Source of the DNA: Acanthopleura granulata
Lineage: Eukaryota; Mollusca; Polyplacophora; Chitonida; Chitonidae
NCBI GenBank assembly: GCA_016165875.1
Contig: JABBOT010000014.1
Location: 15,916,931-15,980,930, forward strand
Direction of reading: 5' to 3'
Length of the DNA: 64,000 nucleotides
In this document: positions 33,257 through 45,800 of the stretch, one piece after another
Layout: each line of letters begins with the position of its first letter
How positions within the stretch are numbered: the stretch's first letter is position 1
Translations under genes and position numbers: made by a program
The notes under the pieces: generated by a model
The model's database searches: none
What the model was told of the DNA's origin: nothing
Seen by the model: the letters and a program-made list of their open reading frames with translations, nothing else

Positions 33257-36200
33257 TCTATTATACAGGCCGACAGCCTTCAAAAAATTAATAACAGCAT
33301 CGACAGCGACTCTGTTAAATAAGTCCAATATAGAGGTAACTGTGTAGAATCTTTGCCGAATACGAGCTAAGTCCACACAGTCAACAAGGATATGTTTGAT
33401 GCCGTATTGCGCATGACATCCAACACACTCGGGAGCACTGCTCCCATCTAGGATAAAATTGTGTGTTAGACGAGAATGCCCAACACGGCATCTTGTTAAA
33501 ACGACTTGGTCTCTACGAGACATACCAAAAATATAAGAATCATGGCCTATGACAGGGTGAATGGCATTCAGTTCGTTATCGATCTGCAGGTCCCATTCAC
33601 CCTGCCAAAGGCGACAAATGTATTTAAGAATATTAGATTTAAAATCAGTGTAAGGATTGCTAATCTCAGATATGGGTTTACTAAGAGCAGCTTTCGCTTC
33701 CCTATCTACGACTGTGTTTCCGTGAATACCAGTACGACTTGATATCCAACAGAATACAGTATCTTTACCTCTTTTAATTAACTTTCTGTGATTGGCTAAT
33801 ATTTCTAATATTAACGGATTTTTAAATTTGTTTTGTCCTATTGCCAAAAGGCATGACGACGACTCATTGCATATCACTGCTCTCTGGGCAGAGCCGGATG
33901 AAACATATGATAAAGCCAGAAGTATAGCTCTGGCCTCGGCAGAAAATATTGAAGATGAGGATGGAAGGCGAAGAAATTTATAATCCGGGTAATTATCCTT
34001 TACTTCAGTGAAACTTTGCCGAATTATAAGAGGGTTTGTATCGGATTTCTTATGTTGACGTAGATCAAATATTAATTTACGTTGTGGAAGAAGCCAGGGA
34101 GGAGACTCGGAAAAGAAACAGGAGCTATGTCCTCCAGCTTGATGTTAGCTTCCACAACATGGTCCCGAACACGAAGACCAAAGCAAGGAATTTTGTTGGG
34201 ACATTTATTATATTTATCTTCGTAAGATGGATTAAAAACATAGTCGTTGGCAGGGTTTGTTGGGTGAGCTTTAAGCTTAGCAATGTACTGAAGGCTGAGT
34301 TTTATATGCCTGTGAAATAAAGAAGGCTCATTAGCCTCTACGTATAAACTCTCTACTGGTGAGGTTTTAAACCCACTAAAGCTGAGCCTCAGACCCTGGT
34401 GATGGCCGGATCCAACATTTTATGAACTCCTTGTGGAATCATAAACGATGGACTCATAGTCCAATTTAGACCTCACCAGAGAACGATACAAATTAAGCAA
34501 AACTGATCGGTCAGCACCCCAATCGGTGCTAGACGACCTTAATGATATCGAGAGCCTTTGTACATTTAGCTTGAAGCGCTTTTATATGAGGTATAAAAGA
34601 TAATTTACCGTCGAATATAACCCCTAAAAATTTATTTTCCCCAACAATCTTCATTGGTTCACCACAAAATTTAAGCCCAGGGTCCACATGAAGTTTGCGT
34701 TTATTGCAGAAATGCATACCCACGGTTTCAGAAAATCTAAAACCATTGGCAACTGTCCATTTCTCGCTCTTATTCAGACAAAGCTGCATGTTGCCGCTCG
34801 ATGTTAATCATATTTTTAGCACGGTAGCATATCAGGAAATCATCTACATATAAAGAACCCTCAGTACCAGATGTTTGAGCTAAGCTGTTAATTTTTATGT
34901 TGAACAGTGTTGGTGACAGGATATTGCCCTGGTGCACACCCATCTCTTGCTCATAAGAGTAAGAAAGAGTGGACCCCTCCCTTAAATTGACGATCAGACA
35001 AAAATTGAGATATAAATAAAGGTAAGCGACCTTTTAAACCCATATCAGCAAGGTCTTTTAAAATACCATATTTCAATTTTCGAGGTCGAAAAATATCGAC
35101 ACCACATGTTCATAATTAATAAATTCATCACGAATAAAACTTTCAAATCGGACGAGGTGATCTAAAGTAGATCGACCTTGACGAAAGCGACATTGGATAT
35201 TTGATAAAAGCTTGTTGGCTTCAAGAAACCAAACAAGCCTATCATTTAACATCCGTTCCATAGTCTTACAGACGCAGCAGGTAAGAGCTATGGGACGGTA
35301 ATTACTTGGATCACTATGATACTTACTCGGTTTAGGGACCTGGATAACATACGCTTCTCTCCATGATGGGGGAAATTTACCAGTCATCCAAATGTCATCC
35401 AAGAGAGTCACCAATGGCTCAAATGGTAAATGGTTCAGAACCTTGTAATATATATTATCCGCGCCGCACGCAGTATCGTGTGCCTTTTTTAGAGAAGTTT
35501 TAAGCTCTTCAATTGAAATAGACGATTTTAGTCTTCTAAATTCTTAGAAGAAAAGGGCAATTTAATTTTCTCCCTCTGGTTGTTCATATGCTGAAATTCA
35601 GGAGAATAATTCTCAGATGAAGATTTGTGAGATATTGTTTTAGCTATTTTATTGACTATATCATGCCATGACGTTAATAAAGTATCACCAGTGCTGAACT
35701 TTGGCTTTTCTGTTTTTGTCCTTAAGTTTCTTAACCATGTTCCAGACCTTACGCATGGGTGTTTTTGACGTAATGCCTGAAACAAAGTTCCGCCAACAAG
35801 ATCGTCTCTGGGACTTAATTAATCGACGAGCCTTAGCTGTAAGTATACCAACCTGGTTTAAATTATGATAATCAGGACAATGATTACATCTGCGCTCGGC
35901 CTTTTTACGGTCTTTAATGGCCTTCCGACAGTCATTATCATACCAGGGTTTACCTTTGGATTTCGGATTTGTCGAGGTCTTAGGGATGGTTCTATCGGCT
36001 GCTGTTGAGCTCATTAAATGTAAGCAAAGGATCATCTACAGCATTAAGATTCTCTGGAGTGATGTCAGCCTCACAGAACATCTCAAATGTCATCCAATCT
36101 GCTTTATCGAACTTCCACCTAGCTACACGCTCTGAAGAATTAGAACTGAGATGCTCTAGGATAATAGGAAAATGATCACTACCACAAAAATCGTCATGCA

Positions 36201-36806
36201 CCTTCCAAGAAAAATCGGGAGAAGTGATCGATCCGTGATAATGAGATCGATAGCAGAATATGAATCATTACCTGGATGTAAATAGGTATTAGAACCATTA
36301 TTGAAATAACATAGTTCATAAGTTTACATAAGAAATCTTATACTTTTTTGGCCCTTATCATTCATATTATTACTTCCCCATAGGGGGCTATGCCCATTAA
36401 AATCTCCCATAATTATGAAAGGAGTTGGCAGTTGGTCTTTTAAATCATGCAACTGCCAAAATGACAAAGGAGAATGAGGAGGAACATAAACTGAACATAG
36501 AGTGATTGTTTTCGATAAGGAAACACGGGCGGCTACAACCTGAAGGTCTTTATCGAGGGCAACAGGGCTGTGAATTATAATACTATTCACTAAAACAGAG
36601 GAGCCGCCACAAGCTCTCTCTTCCTCATTAAAATAAGTGCTATATAGTGTATAATTTTTCAGTTTATTTTTGTCAGATGTCTTTAGGTGAGTTTTCTGAA
36701 GACAAAGGCCAATTGGGTTTAAAAATTGAACTAACTGTGTTAGTTCAATAAAATTTATTTTAAGACCTCGACAATTCCACTTTATAATTTTGTCTAAGGA
36801 AGTCAT
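33257..36806 (-). pseudogene. LINE ORF2: endonuclease, reverse transcriptase, RNase H (broken)
   Basis: The start is MTSLDKIIKWNCRGLK (ATG at 36806-36804), overlapping the ORF1 stop as ATGA. The APE-type endonuclease (36806 to about 36000) shows CRGLK, LCSVYVPPHSPLS, IIMGDFNGHSPLWGS and then, after an in-frame TAA near 36322 and a frameshift, GSDHFP. The connector (36035-35530) holds KPWYDNDCRKAIKDRKKAE. The reverse transcriptase (about 35420-34530) has VIQVPKPSK..PSNYRPIAL, a CRFRQGRSTLDHL motif, catalytic YVDD (34850-34839) and, after another break, FLGVIFDGKLSFIPHI. RNase H (about 33880-33600) has VFCWISSRTGIHGNTVVDRE, and the CCHC finger is CVGCHAQYGIKHILVDC. The protein would nick DNA and copy its own RNA at the target site; at least four frame breaks make it non-functional. 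Confidence 0.88.
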
Positions 36807-38144
36807 TTTGGAGGAAGGGGTATGGGAGGTTTTTGTTTGGACCCTGGACGACCCTTTTCGGGAGACCTACTAGTGGATCTCCCCGATGCAGATGATGTAT
36901 CCATCATGTCCGCATCCAACGTTGAAGCACCAACATCCTCCAACGATCGAAACTTATTGAAAGTTTGGATAGGGTCCCTAGCAGCCTTAGGGGGACGCTT
37001 TGTGGAGCCACTAGGTTTATCTTTTTTATGATATTTATCATCCGCTTTAAGTAAAGATTCAACGGGTTTATTTGATTTTGATTTATTTGCACAAGCAGGA
37101 GAATCGGGTGAAGTAGCGGGTTTTTCAATAAGATTTATATCGGTTTGTGATGACGAACTAGCCGTGTTTCCCAAGGGTTTCACGACCAGTTTCTGTGGCT
37201 TCTCTATACCAATGGGCCAAGTGAATGATGTTTGAACCCCCACGGAAACGGAAGGTTTCTTGACAACATTGGTATATGTAGATTGAGTAAGGCCATCCGT
37301 GACAGAGACCAGACGTTTGGCTTCTTGATACGATGTATTATTTTTACATTTAAGCGTTGTAATTTCTTTTTCTTTCTTGAAGACAGGGCATTCCTTGGAA
37401 GAGGCCATGTGGGCTCCCCTGCAATTCAAACATTTTAACGGGTTTGTGCAGTCGAAGCCCTCGGGACCCCCTTCCGCACACGTAAAACAGACCAGTTTAT
37501 TACTGCATTGACCCTTGCCATGGCCAAACCCTTTGGTAGGAGAAACACCGGGTCGGGTTACGTTTAACTAATTCTCCCCGCACACTATACGGCCCAATAA
37601 ATATTAATGTTGGGAGAGACAGGTTATTAAATGTTACGTGATACGTATTTGTTTTAATACGGTTACCGTCTCTCTTTATGACAAAACGTTTGATGTTGAT
37701 TACAGCCTGGTCCTTCAGTTCCTCTGTTATTTCTTGCTCTGTCATGTCATATAGAACTTCGTCTCTGTCACGAATAATGCCATGAGAGCAGTTTAAGGTT
37801 TTTATGTGGGGTAACAGAAATAGCTTGTTCCCCAATATTTGGAATTTTGAGTAAATTAATGTATTGTCGTTTCCGAAGTCATTCTGCAAGAATTTTGCCA
37901 GACTTCATTTTTTTAACTTGTTTCAAAGTCCCTGCGTAGCTCTGCAATGTTTTTTTTTAATGGAAAGGGATTAATTTTCATCTTTACCTGATTCTCATTT
38001 TTATTAGATATCACCCGAAAAGATGGGATGTAAGTACTTCCCGATTCCACATCCAGTGATAACTCGTTTTTCCTCTTTTTTTCCCACAACTGTCAAAGGC
38101 TGTGACAAGGAAACATTTGGAGTAAGGGAGTTAGAGGTAGACAT
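36803..38144 (-). pseudogene. LINE ORF1 (gag-like, zinc knuckle), frameshifted
   Basis: The ATG at 38144-38142 begins MSTSNSLTPNVSLSQ. There is a frame break near 37910, an open piece at 37889-37500, then a one-base insertion around 37529-37531 that turns QRFGHGKG into QRVWPWQG. After correction of frame by eye, the knuckle region reads CFTCAEGG, then GFDCTNPLKCLNCRGAHMAS. One expected histidine is replaced (CFTCAEGGPEGFDC has Pro where His is usual), while the second finger (CLNC...H...C) is complete. The C-terminal part (to 36803) is rich in Lys, Ser and Pro and ends SPEKGRPGSKQKPP. ORF1 proteins of this group bind the element RNA. Confidence 0.82.
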
Positions 38145-38395
38145 AACGAAACGGTTTGATGATTCATAGCGCCGTGTCTCTCACCCGTCCCGGAGTGCCA
38201 TTACATGTACGACGGAAGCCCTCTTGCGGGAGTAACAAGCAGAAGGAGAGACGAGAGTTCCACGCCATCCTCGATAAGATGGATTTTTCAGTCGAATCTA
38301 ATAAATTAGAAACGGCCTACTTGATTGACCCTACAGCCAGCGCCCAAACATCCGAACATCTCACTAAAAAACTTCCAAGACGGAAAGCAATCAAT

Positions 38396-38762
38396 CTATA
38401 CCAAATCGAGATATATGAAGGTTGATATCCGGACATCTGGCTTGGCGTGACCAGCTGATTGATCGGAGCGGGCCATCCGGCCGCCCGTCTTTGGAGAAGT
38501 AAAGGCCGAAGTGGAGTGTTGGGCGTGAGGATCTCGCAAGATCAATCCGCCCTCAGCCACCAGGATCCCGTCCTCCCCCATCACGGGTCGCAGCCCACGG
38601 CAGTGGGTCCCTTTTAGTCGCCTTGCACGACAAGCCCGGATAGGCTGTGGAACTATTCTATTCATCGGAACCACACGGGAGAGCCCTAGGTTAGTTGCCT
38701 TGTACGACAATCTTGCCTAGAGAACTGGGGATGTATTCTTTTCACTCCCGGGAACCCCACGG
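38396..38762 (-). promoter_or_regulatory. LINE 5' untranslated region with internal monomers
   Basis: Two successive units of about 70-80 bp align with each other. Both start CCCGTGNGGTTCC, contain AGAATA, and end in TTGTCGTACAAGGCAACTAA or CTTGTCGTGCAAGGCGACTA before AGGG. The same sequence, in the same position relative to ORF1, lies at 61606-61880 before the second LINE copy. Tandem monomers in LINE 5' regions usually carry the internal promoter; that role is inference here. A reading frame of about 100 codons through this block is open in both copies but probably reflects sequence conservation only. Confidence 0.6.
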
Positions 38763-38867
38763 GGGAAGTGAGCGGGGAAGTATATCAGCTCAACATGACA
38801 CTTTAGGAAACAAAACTGCATAGACCTATTTACATTGTCCTTTGTTGATTGTGTTCTGTCTTTTCAG

Positions 38868-39080
38868 ATTGATTCAGATGTAGTCAAAAGACGAAAACTT
38901 TCGAGCCATGGGTCATCATTTCAAACTGAGACGGTACTACGAGTCTACAGTACCCCACAAAGTGAAGACGGTGCTGTTCCTTTAGCTTTTGCCGGTGCAG
39001 AGGAAGGTGCCGACACCCAAGCTTCTACAGACGTTGCTGAAATACAGCGACGTTCAGCGCCGCATGCCATCTTTCAGTAA
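38868..39080 (+). CDS. Possible exon of unknown gene (weak)
   Basis: After a good acceptor (TGTTCTGTCTTTTCAG, ending 38867) the frame reads IDSDVVKRRKLSSHGSSFQT and continues to HAIFQ and TAA at 39078-39080. A GT donor follows CTCACAG at 39145, and another frame is open over its end (KYSDVQRRMPSFSKG...WAKVLTG), so the true structure could be a 278-bp exon with a frameshift. The composition (KRRKLSS) would suit a nuclear protein. It lies just upstream of the LINE on the other strand. No domain is recognised. Confidence 0.3.
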   Translation: MDSDVVKRRKLSSHGSSFQTETVLRVYSTPQSEDGAVPLAFAGAEEGADTQASTDVAEIQRRSAPHAIFQ

Positions 39081-39354
39081 AGGCATTAACTCCACGGCCC
39101 GAGAAAGTCGTACAGAACAATCACCGTGGGCGAAGGTTCTCACAGGTAATAAGTTAGACAAGAAAGAATGCAGAGCATAGCAGGCTGCTAAGGCTCCTCT
39201 TAGCCTCAGTAGTATTCTCTTTAACTGAAAATTACGATACCATACTAACTAACATTCCAAGCGTCATATTTTAGACAGTCACAAATTTTTCTATGGTGAG
39301 AGTAAATGAATGGAATTTTGAATTGATGAAGGGAAGGAAACAGAATCTTCGGTG

Positions 39355-40775
39355 ACTATAGGTTGATTGGATCATGTAACGTCTGTGACTATAGTTTGAC
39401 TGGATGATGTAACATTTGTGACTATACTTTAATAAGAGAGTGTAACGTCTGGCTATACTTTGACTGGATGGTGCAACGTCTGTGACTACACTTTTACAAC
39501 ATAGTTTAACGTCTGTGGCTATACTTTGGTTTGATAGTGTAACGTCTGTGACTATACTTTGACTTGATAGTGTAACGTCTGTGAATATTGTTTCACTGGA
39601 TAGTGTAAGGTCTGTGACAGTACTTTGAATGGATAGTGTAATGCCTGTGGCTATACTTTGACAAGAGACTGTAGCGTCTTCTACTATATTTTCACTGGAT
39701 AGTATAGCGTAATTGACTTTGCCTTGACTGGATGGTGTAGCGGCTGTGACCTTAAATTTGGCTGGATAGTGTAACGTTCGTGGCCAAACTTTGACTGGAT
39801 AGTGTAACGTCTGTGACTCCACTTTGACCAGAGAATGTAACGTCTGTGACTATACTGTGACTGGATACTGTAAAGTTTGTGAGTACACTTTGACTGGATA
39901 ATGTAGCGTCTGTGGCTATGCTTTGATTGTGTGGGGTATCGTTTTTGAGTATTGTTTTACTGGAAGGTGTGACTATTCTTTGATGGGATAGTGTAACGTC
40001 TGTGACTGTACTTTGACTGGAAAATGTAACGCCTGTGACTATACTGCGACTGGGTAGTGTAGTGTCTGTGGCTATGCTTTGACTGTGTGGTGTATCGTCT
40101 TTGCGTATTGTTTTACTGGAAGGTGTAACGTCTGTCACTGTACTTTGGCTGGGTAGTGTAACGCCTGTAGGTGTACTTTGATTGGATAGTGTAACGTCTG
40201 TGGCCAAACTATGACTGGAAAGCATAACGTCTGTCATTATACTGTGACTGGGTGCTGTAACGTCTGCGAATATACTTTGACTAGGTAGTGTAACGTCTGT
40301 GGCTATGCTTTGACTGGATGGTGTAACCGCTGTAGCTGTACTTTGATTAGATAGTGTAATGTGTGTGATTATACTTTGACTAAATAGCGTAACCTGTGTG
40401 ATTATACTTTAACTGGATAGTATAACGTCTGTACCTTGACTTGATAGTTCAACGCCTGTGAGTACATTTTGACTTGTTAGTGTAAGGTCTTTGAGTATGC
40501 CGTGGTTGGATAGTGTATCGTGTGCGACTGTAATAAGACTGTGTAGTGTATCGCTCGTTGCTATACTTTGAGTGGATAGTGTAACGTCTGAGAATATACC
40601 TTGACTGGATGGTGTAACGTCTGTGACCATACTTTGCATGAATAGTTTAACGTGTGTGACTGTAGTGAGACTGGATAATGTCACGACTGTGGCTATATTT
40701 TGACTGGAGAGTGTAACATGTGGGGCAATACTGTTACTGGATACAGTAACGTCTGGGACTACATTGTGATACTGT
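39355..40775. repeat. 33-bp minisatellite, about 43 units
   Basis: Consensus starts GACTGGATAGTGTAACGTCT and continues GTGACTATACTTT. Units vary by several substitutions and some indels. On the minus strand each unit equals 11 codons (VTDVTLSSQSI-like), giving broken Ser/Thr/Val-rich frames of 183, 161 and 91 codons that shift frame where indels occur. The array stops exactly where the large tandem duplication begins. Confidence 0.9.
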
Positions 40776-42787
40776 AAAGTCGATCACACAAAAATATGTA
40801 TGTAAAACGAATAATGTACAATCAAAATTAAAAATCATTTCTACGAAATACGTATCTTGATTTCCTTGTACCAAGGTTTGTTTGACCACGAAAAAACTCT
40901 AACCGTAATTGAAAAAAGCATTACAGTTTAGTAGCATTTGAAAAGATATGTTAACATATTATGAAGAGAGTGTATGAAGAGAGATCCAGACGGACAGCTG
41001 ATCATCAGAGCTCAAAATGGATGTAAGATATTTATAATATGTATCGATAATATGTATCTTGATGTAGTTTACACTTGAACCGATCTTCACTGAAATCATA
41101 CAAAGAGTGTATGGATAGTAGCATTTTCAAGGAAATGTTATCGTGGTGGATGTACGGAAAGACGCATATTCCATCATCAAAACAGAAAATCGATATTATG
41201 AATTATGTATCTTGATGATAATCTGTACCATGGACCAAGTTTTATGACGGAAAAAAAACCGACGGGCAATAGCAAAGTTATCTGCACCTTCCTCTAAATC
41301 AGTGTACTAAATCAATACACTGTATATTTTCCTTCAACTAGAAATTCAGTTAAAAGAAAGGGATACATAATTTTGATACAAGTGCCTCTGGAACAAATGG
41401 CAGAAAATCTGACCCTTGCGTTCACAGAAAAGAAAGAAACAAGAACAATTGCTGTGTACCACCTTTCTGAAAAAGAGGTCCACCGATCTCTGAAGTTCAT
41501 GCTCCCTCAGTCGGGTCACACGCATGTTGGTTGTGGTGGTAGGCAATCACATATATTGATCTGAAACAGCAGGTGAATCACAGATGATCAAAGGTGAGGT
41601 ATTGTCCACGTGCCATTCTACCATCTCAGATATAAGTCCGTGTTATTTCAGAAAGGAGAGCAATCAGAATAAATAAGTTCTCATCTACACCGTCTAAAAG
41701 TAAGACATATTTTATTGGTCCACACGGGGCCCGCAGAGAGGGCCGATAAATTCATAGCGTGTGCTTCAGTAAATGTAGAAATCTCAACATTTCGTAAAGC
41801 CGTCAAAAGTCAATCACGTGATTTCCATTCCATAAAATGTTATTCTTTTATTATTTTACAAGTTATAGAGGAGTATACGGGTGTTGAGAGCCCGCTAGCA
41901 CTTTATAGATAACCAAGTGCATGTTAAAACATCCAAAGCTAACCACAAATTCCTGAATGGCAATTTCTTGACGTTGTCCATAACCAACTTGAAGTCCAAC
42001 AAATAAATAAATAAGTAAATAAATAAATAAATAAATAAACAAATAAATGGTTTTAGGGTTTCTCAGCTCCTGTATTAGCAGAGGGAAAGTTGGGGGTTTT
42101 TTCCCCGGACACTACAAATTTGGCTGTCACGAATGAATGAAATGATTTAGTGTATCTCAGTATCGAGGCATTTTATTAGGGCCCAGTGAAATTATTGCCA
42201 AATTGGAAATGATTTACAGAAGTCCACAAGCAAACAAAAACAAAGAAGAAAAAGGAATTTGCTTCTTTTTTTCACCATAAATTAACAGGAGTACATGTAA
42301 TTTTAAGCTAAATGATCTAAATCATTAAGGGATGCAAGAAGAGCTAAACGTAGAAAACCAACCAACCGTGAACTTCTTTTACTCTATCAGCATGCTGTGG
42401 AAAACCAACTATACATGTAGTCCTTCAGTGGAATGTGCTTTTGAGTCGGACATTTGGTAAGGACAGATAAAGGTCTGATTTGTAATTACCACGAATTAAA
42501 GGTAAATTGCAACTGATTTGGTGCGAAATGCCTTTGATATTTTAACACCTGCCCCTACCGACGGCTGTTTACCTGTTCAAAGGCCCTCAAATCATCTTAT
42601 ATTACTATAGCAATAAATTTTTCGATCAAATCCTGTAAGAACGCCATGGCATTGTTGGGATTTATTGGTGATTCTGGTTGACTTCCCCACCGACTGATTC
42701 AAAGGACCTTCGTCCCAAAAACTTAACAGACAGATTCTATCTGAGTCGGTCAATATTGATATTACTAAATGTGTGCAAACTGAAATA

Positions 42788-42797
42788 CCTATATATA
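42788..42797 (+). promoter_or_regulatory. Probable TATA box of the secreted-protein gene
   Basis: CTATATATA lies about 70 bp before the ATG at 42864. Transcription would then start near 42820 (TCCAGTT, initiator-like), leaving an untranslated leader of about 45 bp. The some 280 bp upstream are almost identical in copy B, where the same TATA word occurs at 52802-52812, so the promoter region was duplicated and has stayed conserved. Confidence 0.5.
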
Positions 42798-42863
42798 CTT
42801 AACAACGGCTACTCCAACGTTCCAGTTCGCTCCAAGTTTGCGAGGTGTCACCTTCTGACAGTC

Positions 42864-45800
42864 ATGCTATTCAGTCGAACAATGCTGCTGCTTTTAGCGG
42901 TTGCTTGCGCGGTGTACGGAAAACAACATTCAGGTAAGATTTGTGGTGAATTATTAGCAAGAAAGATATCTGTGTTAAAATTAAGCAATGTGCGGATGCC
43001 TTGGTTGTGAAAGATGAGAAACAGTGAAGCTTTTAATCGTATCTTTTCATCAAGTTCAACTCGTAGCAGCACTATATTCGTCTGGCAGCTTTGGTATTAT
43101 TGTTGATATCAATTCGAAAGTTGTATTATATACACAGGTATACTCGTTAATTTGTAAATCCTTTCAAGCCAATCGATTTACAAGCCTAGGTGAAAATTAG
43201 CGGTGGGAGGCGTTTTTAAAGCCATTTCTGCAGTATCATGACCGATCTGACTGACAGGTTGGCGCAAGTTGCTCGAAAAAATTGGTCAGTAACATGCCAA
43301 ATGTGGTATGATTCAACCAAGGCAATCTGATCCAGTAAATCTGATTTTTCCCCATAAATGTCATGTCTTAAGCACAATTTTATTACAGCTGTCAGTCAAT
43401 CCCCAAACAGACATAATCTGGAATTGTTGATGACGGTTTTTGTGTTTTTGATGTGATTATATTTAAGGAAAGCTCGTCTCGGATCTACACCACCGGCTGA
43501 ATCAAGACGAGGTACGAAGCCTTATACAGTCACCTTCTCTGTTACATCGGGTTTCGGGCTTGTCTGCTGGGGCAATGGAAATTTTCGTTAGTGTGGCTAG
43601 TGTCTGCATCTATATGAGACACCGTTAAATAAGAGAGCTAAACTATATATAAATATAAGTTTCGGAGGTGTACAGTATTCTACTAGTTCAGAGGGATGAG
43701 TTCAAATTTGTAACCGTTGCCCTGTTGTAATTGAACGGGGTGTTACTCTCCCTCGCAAGTTTTCTGTGTCTTCCACAGGTCGAAATTGCCCTTCACGCCG
43801 TTGGCAGACACTCGACGACAATGTATGTGTAGCGGAAGTACCCGGATATGTCCGAAATAAACCGCTGTACTGCCGGAACCTGTCAGAGTCAGCCGTCTAC
43901 AGGGATATCTGCGTCCTGCCTGTTCTGACAGATCGGATGGTCAGGACAGGTAAGTCCAATATTTATATTCAACCTGCCAAATGAGTATATGATGATCAAC
44001 TCCCTACTCAATTATGGCGGCTTTAATATATTTATCTTTATTGGATTGTTGTTCAATACCACGTATAGCCTACCGAAAAGCTCTTCATTTTTACGATGGC
44101 GTTCAAATAAATGGATGGGGGAAACCGGTTTGCCGGAGGTAAATAAGCCATCGATGGCAGTTTACTGACAAACTGTGCCACTTTCCACATCACAAAATAT
44201 TTTCAAACTTTAAAGGTGAAATATCTGTACTCTAGAATATGTCACCTAGAAAAGTGATCAGAATTATGATGGAAAAGAAACCGAGCAGAGCCCTTGGGAA
44301 ACTCACGACCAACAGACCCACCCACTTATCATCGGAGAGGAAATCAGAATGAGCTGAACTTGAACCCACAGCTCATCATCGCACTGATGATGGGGTACTG
44401 GATAGGCTAGCGCGCTAAACCTCTCAGCCACGGAGGTCCCCCTCTTTCTTATGCACGGGTAGATTACAAGTAGCTAACAGCTGTGAGTGGTCTGCAACTA
44501 GTGCCTCATTGAAGGCGATGACACAAGCACCTTTCACCGCTTATTGTATCCAAGTCGTAAGAGTAAAAGAATGTATAAATTCTCCGTTCAACACCGTTTT
44601 TGAACGTATGTACCTGCAATCGGAAGGCACCACCTACCATGGCCGAGTATAACAGAGCTCATACAAGGAGAGTTGAAATTCGAAAAGAAGCTGTAATTCG
44701 CTGAGCCTTAACCATCATATCTAGCGCGTTAATCATCATTTCTAACGCGTTAACCATCAGATCCAGCGCTTCAATCTTCAGAGCCGGCTCTTTAATTATC
44801 TAAGCAGGTGATTTTTTAACCATCCGAGCCGGTTCTTCAGATCCAGCGTGGTGGTCAAAATTTCAAAACAACCTTGCAATAGAAAGGCACCACTGACCGT
44901 GACCAAGTATATTAGAGCTCGTTTGCCTCCGAAAACAGCGAGAGGTGAATTCGAAAACTCGAAGGAGTCGTAAATCACTGCTTAGCATCAGAGCCAGCGG
45001 TTCAGCCATTTTAACTTGCGCTTCAACCATCAAAGCCAGAGCTTAAAACATCAGAGCCAGCGCTTTAATCATCACAGCCAGCGCCTTAACCATGAGAGCC
45101 AGAGCTTCAGCTATCAGAGGCAGCGCGTTAACTGCCACAGCCGACGCTTTGACCATCTGATCCAGTGCGTTAGTCATCAGAGCCAGCTCTTAAAACAGTT
45201 TTTCAAATTTTGACTGATGTCAGAAATACCTGTTTGGAGTAGGTCTCAGCTTCTCAGACACAACAGAGGTCACAAAGTTTGGCAACGTTGACTCGGACTG
45301 TCCAGTACGTTTCCCAAGGACATACCAACAAACAAAAAAGCCAAAAATTATACTCTGTTAAACCATGAGACGCTAATTAATGTTTGCGTCCACATAGATT
45401 ATAACTTCACGTTAGTCTGACATGGGTAAGCCTAAGCATACGTGCATCGAGGTAAACTGTGGCTTATTTTCGGTGCTGACAAAAATACGATGTTGAAGTT
45501 CTTTGAACTCATACAGCTATTGCGAGCAGCATGCATTCCACAGCAGATATTTATTGTTCCCCTAAATTTCTATTAAAAGCTTTTATTTTTCCCCTTCCAT
45601 TATTGTTTTGTTATATCTGCACGCATGATCCAGTCTGCTGTTATTAAGTCAGTTATTTAAATAAATAAACATGAACGGTTTATAGTTCGTACCAAATTAC
45701 ATAATTCAGTTTGTGATAATTTTAATTTGTTTTTCAGATTTGCGTCTCCCAAAAACTTCCGTTGGATAGCATAGATTTTCATATAAAACAAAAACGTTCA

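Larger units (their letters stand above)
33257..38762 (-). mobile_element. Long decayed LINE of the I/Jockey group with RNase H
   Basis: On the minus strand: 5' untranslated region with repeated monomers (38762-38145), ORF1 with zinc knuckles (38144-36803), ORF2 with endonuclease, reverse transcriptase, RNase H and a C-terminal CCHC finger (36806-about 33257), then an (AT)n tract. The domain order with RNase H fits the I group (Nimb-like) better than classical Jockey; this is a by-eye placement. Frameshifts and stops show it is inactive. A second copy begins at 61606 on the opposite strand. No target-site duplication could be read because the 3' flank is an AT dinucleotide run. Confidence 0.88.

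Noticed and set aside
38396..38710. 104-codon frame, also open (93 codons) at 61616-61897, as a conserved small protein
   Set aside because: Both are the LINE 5' untranslated segment; shared descent explains the similarity. Kept only as a note in the findings.
39271..40684. Ser/Thr/Val-rich frames of 183, 161 and 91 codons on the minus strand
   Set aside because: They follow from the 33-bp repeat period, shift frame at repeat indels and have no signal peptide or exon borders.
41373..41564. 63-codon frame partly shared with 50019-50204 (EKKETRTIAVY, EEKETKTIAVY)
   Set aside because: The likeness is explained by the segmental duplication; the frames diverge and stop differently, with no splice context.
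45016..45213. 65-codon frame with a seven-residue repeat
   Set aside because: It is the 21-bp minisatellite inside intron 2, absent as a frame in copy B.
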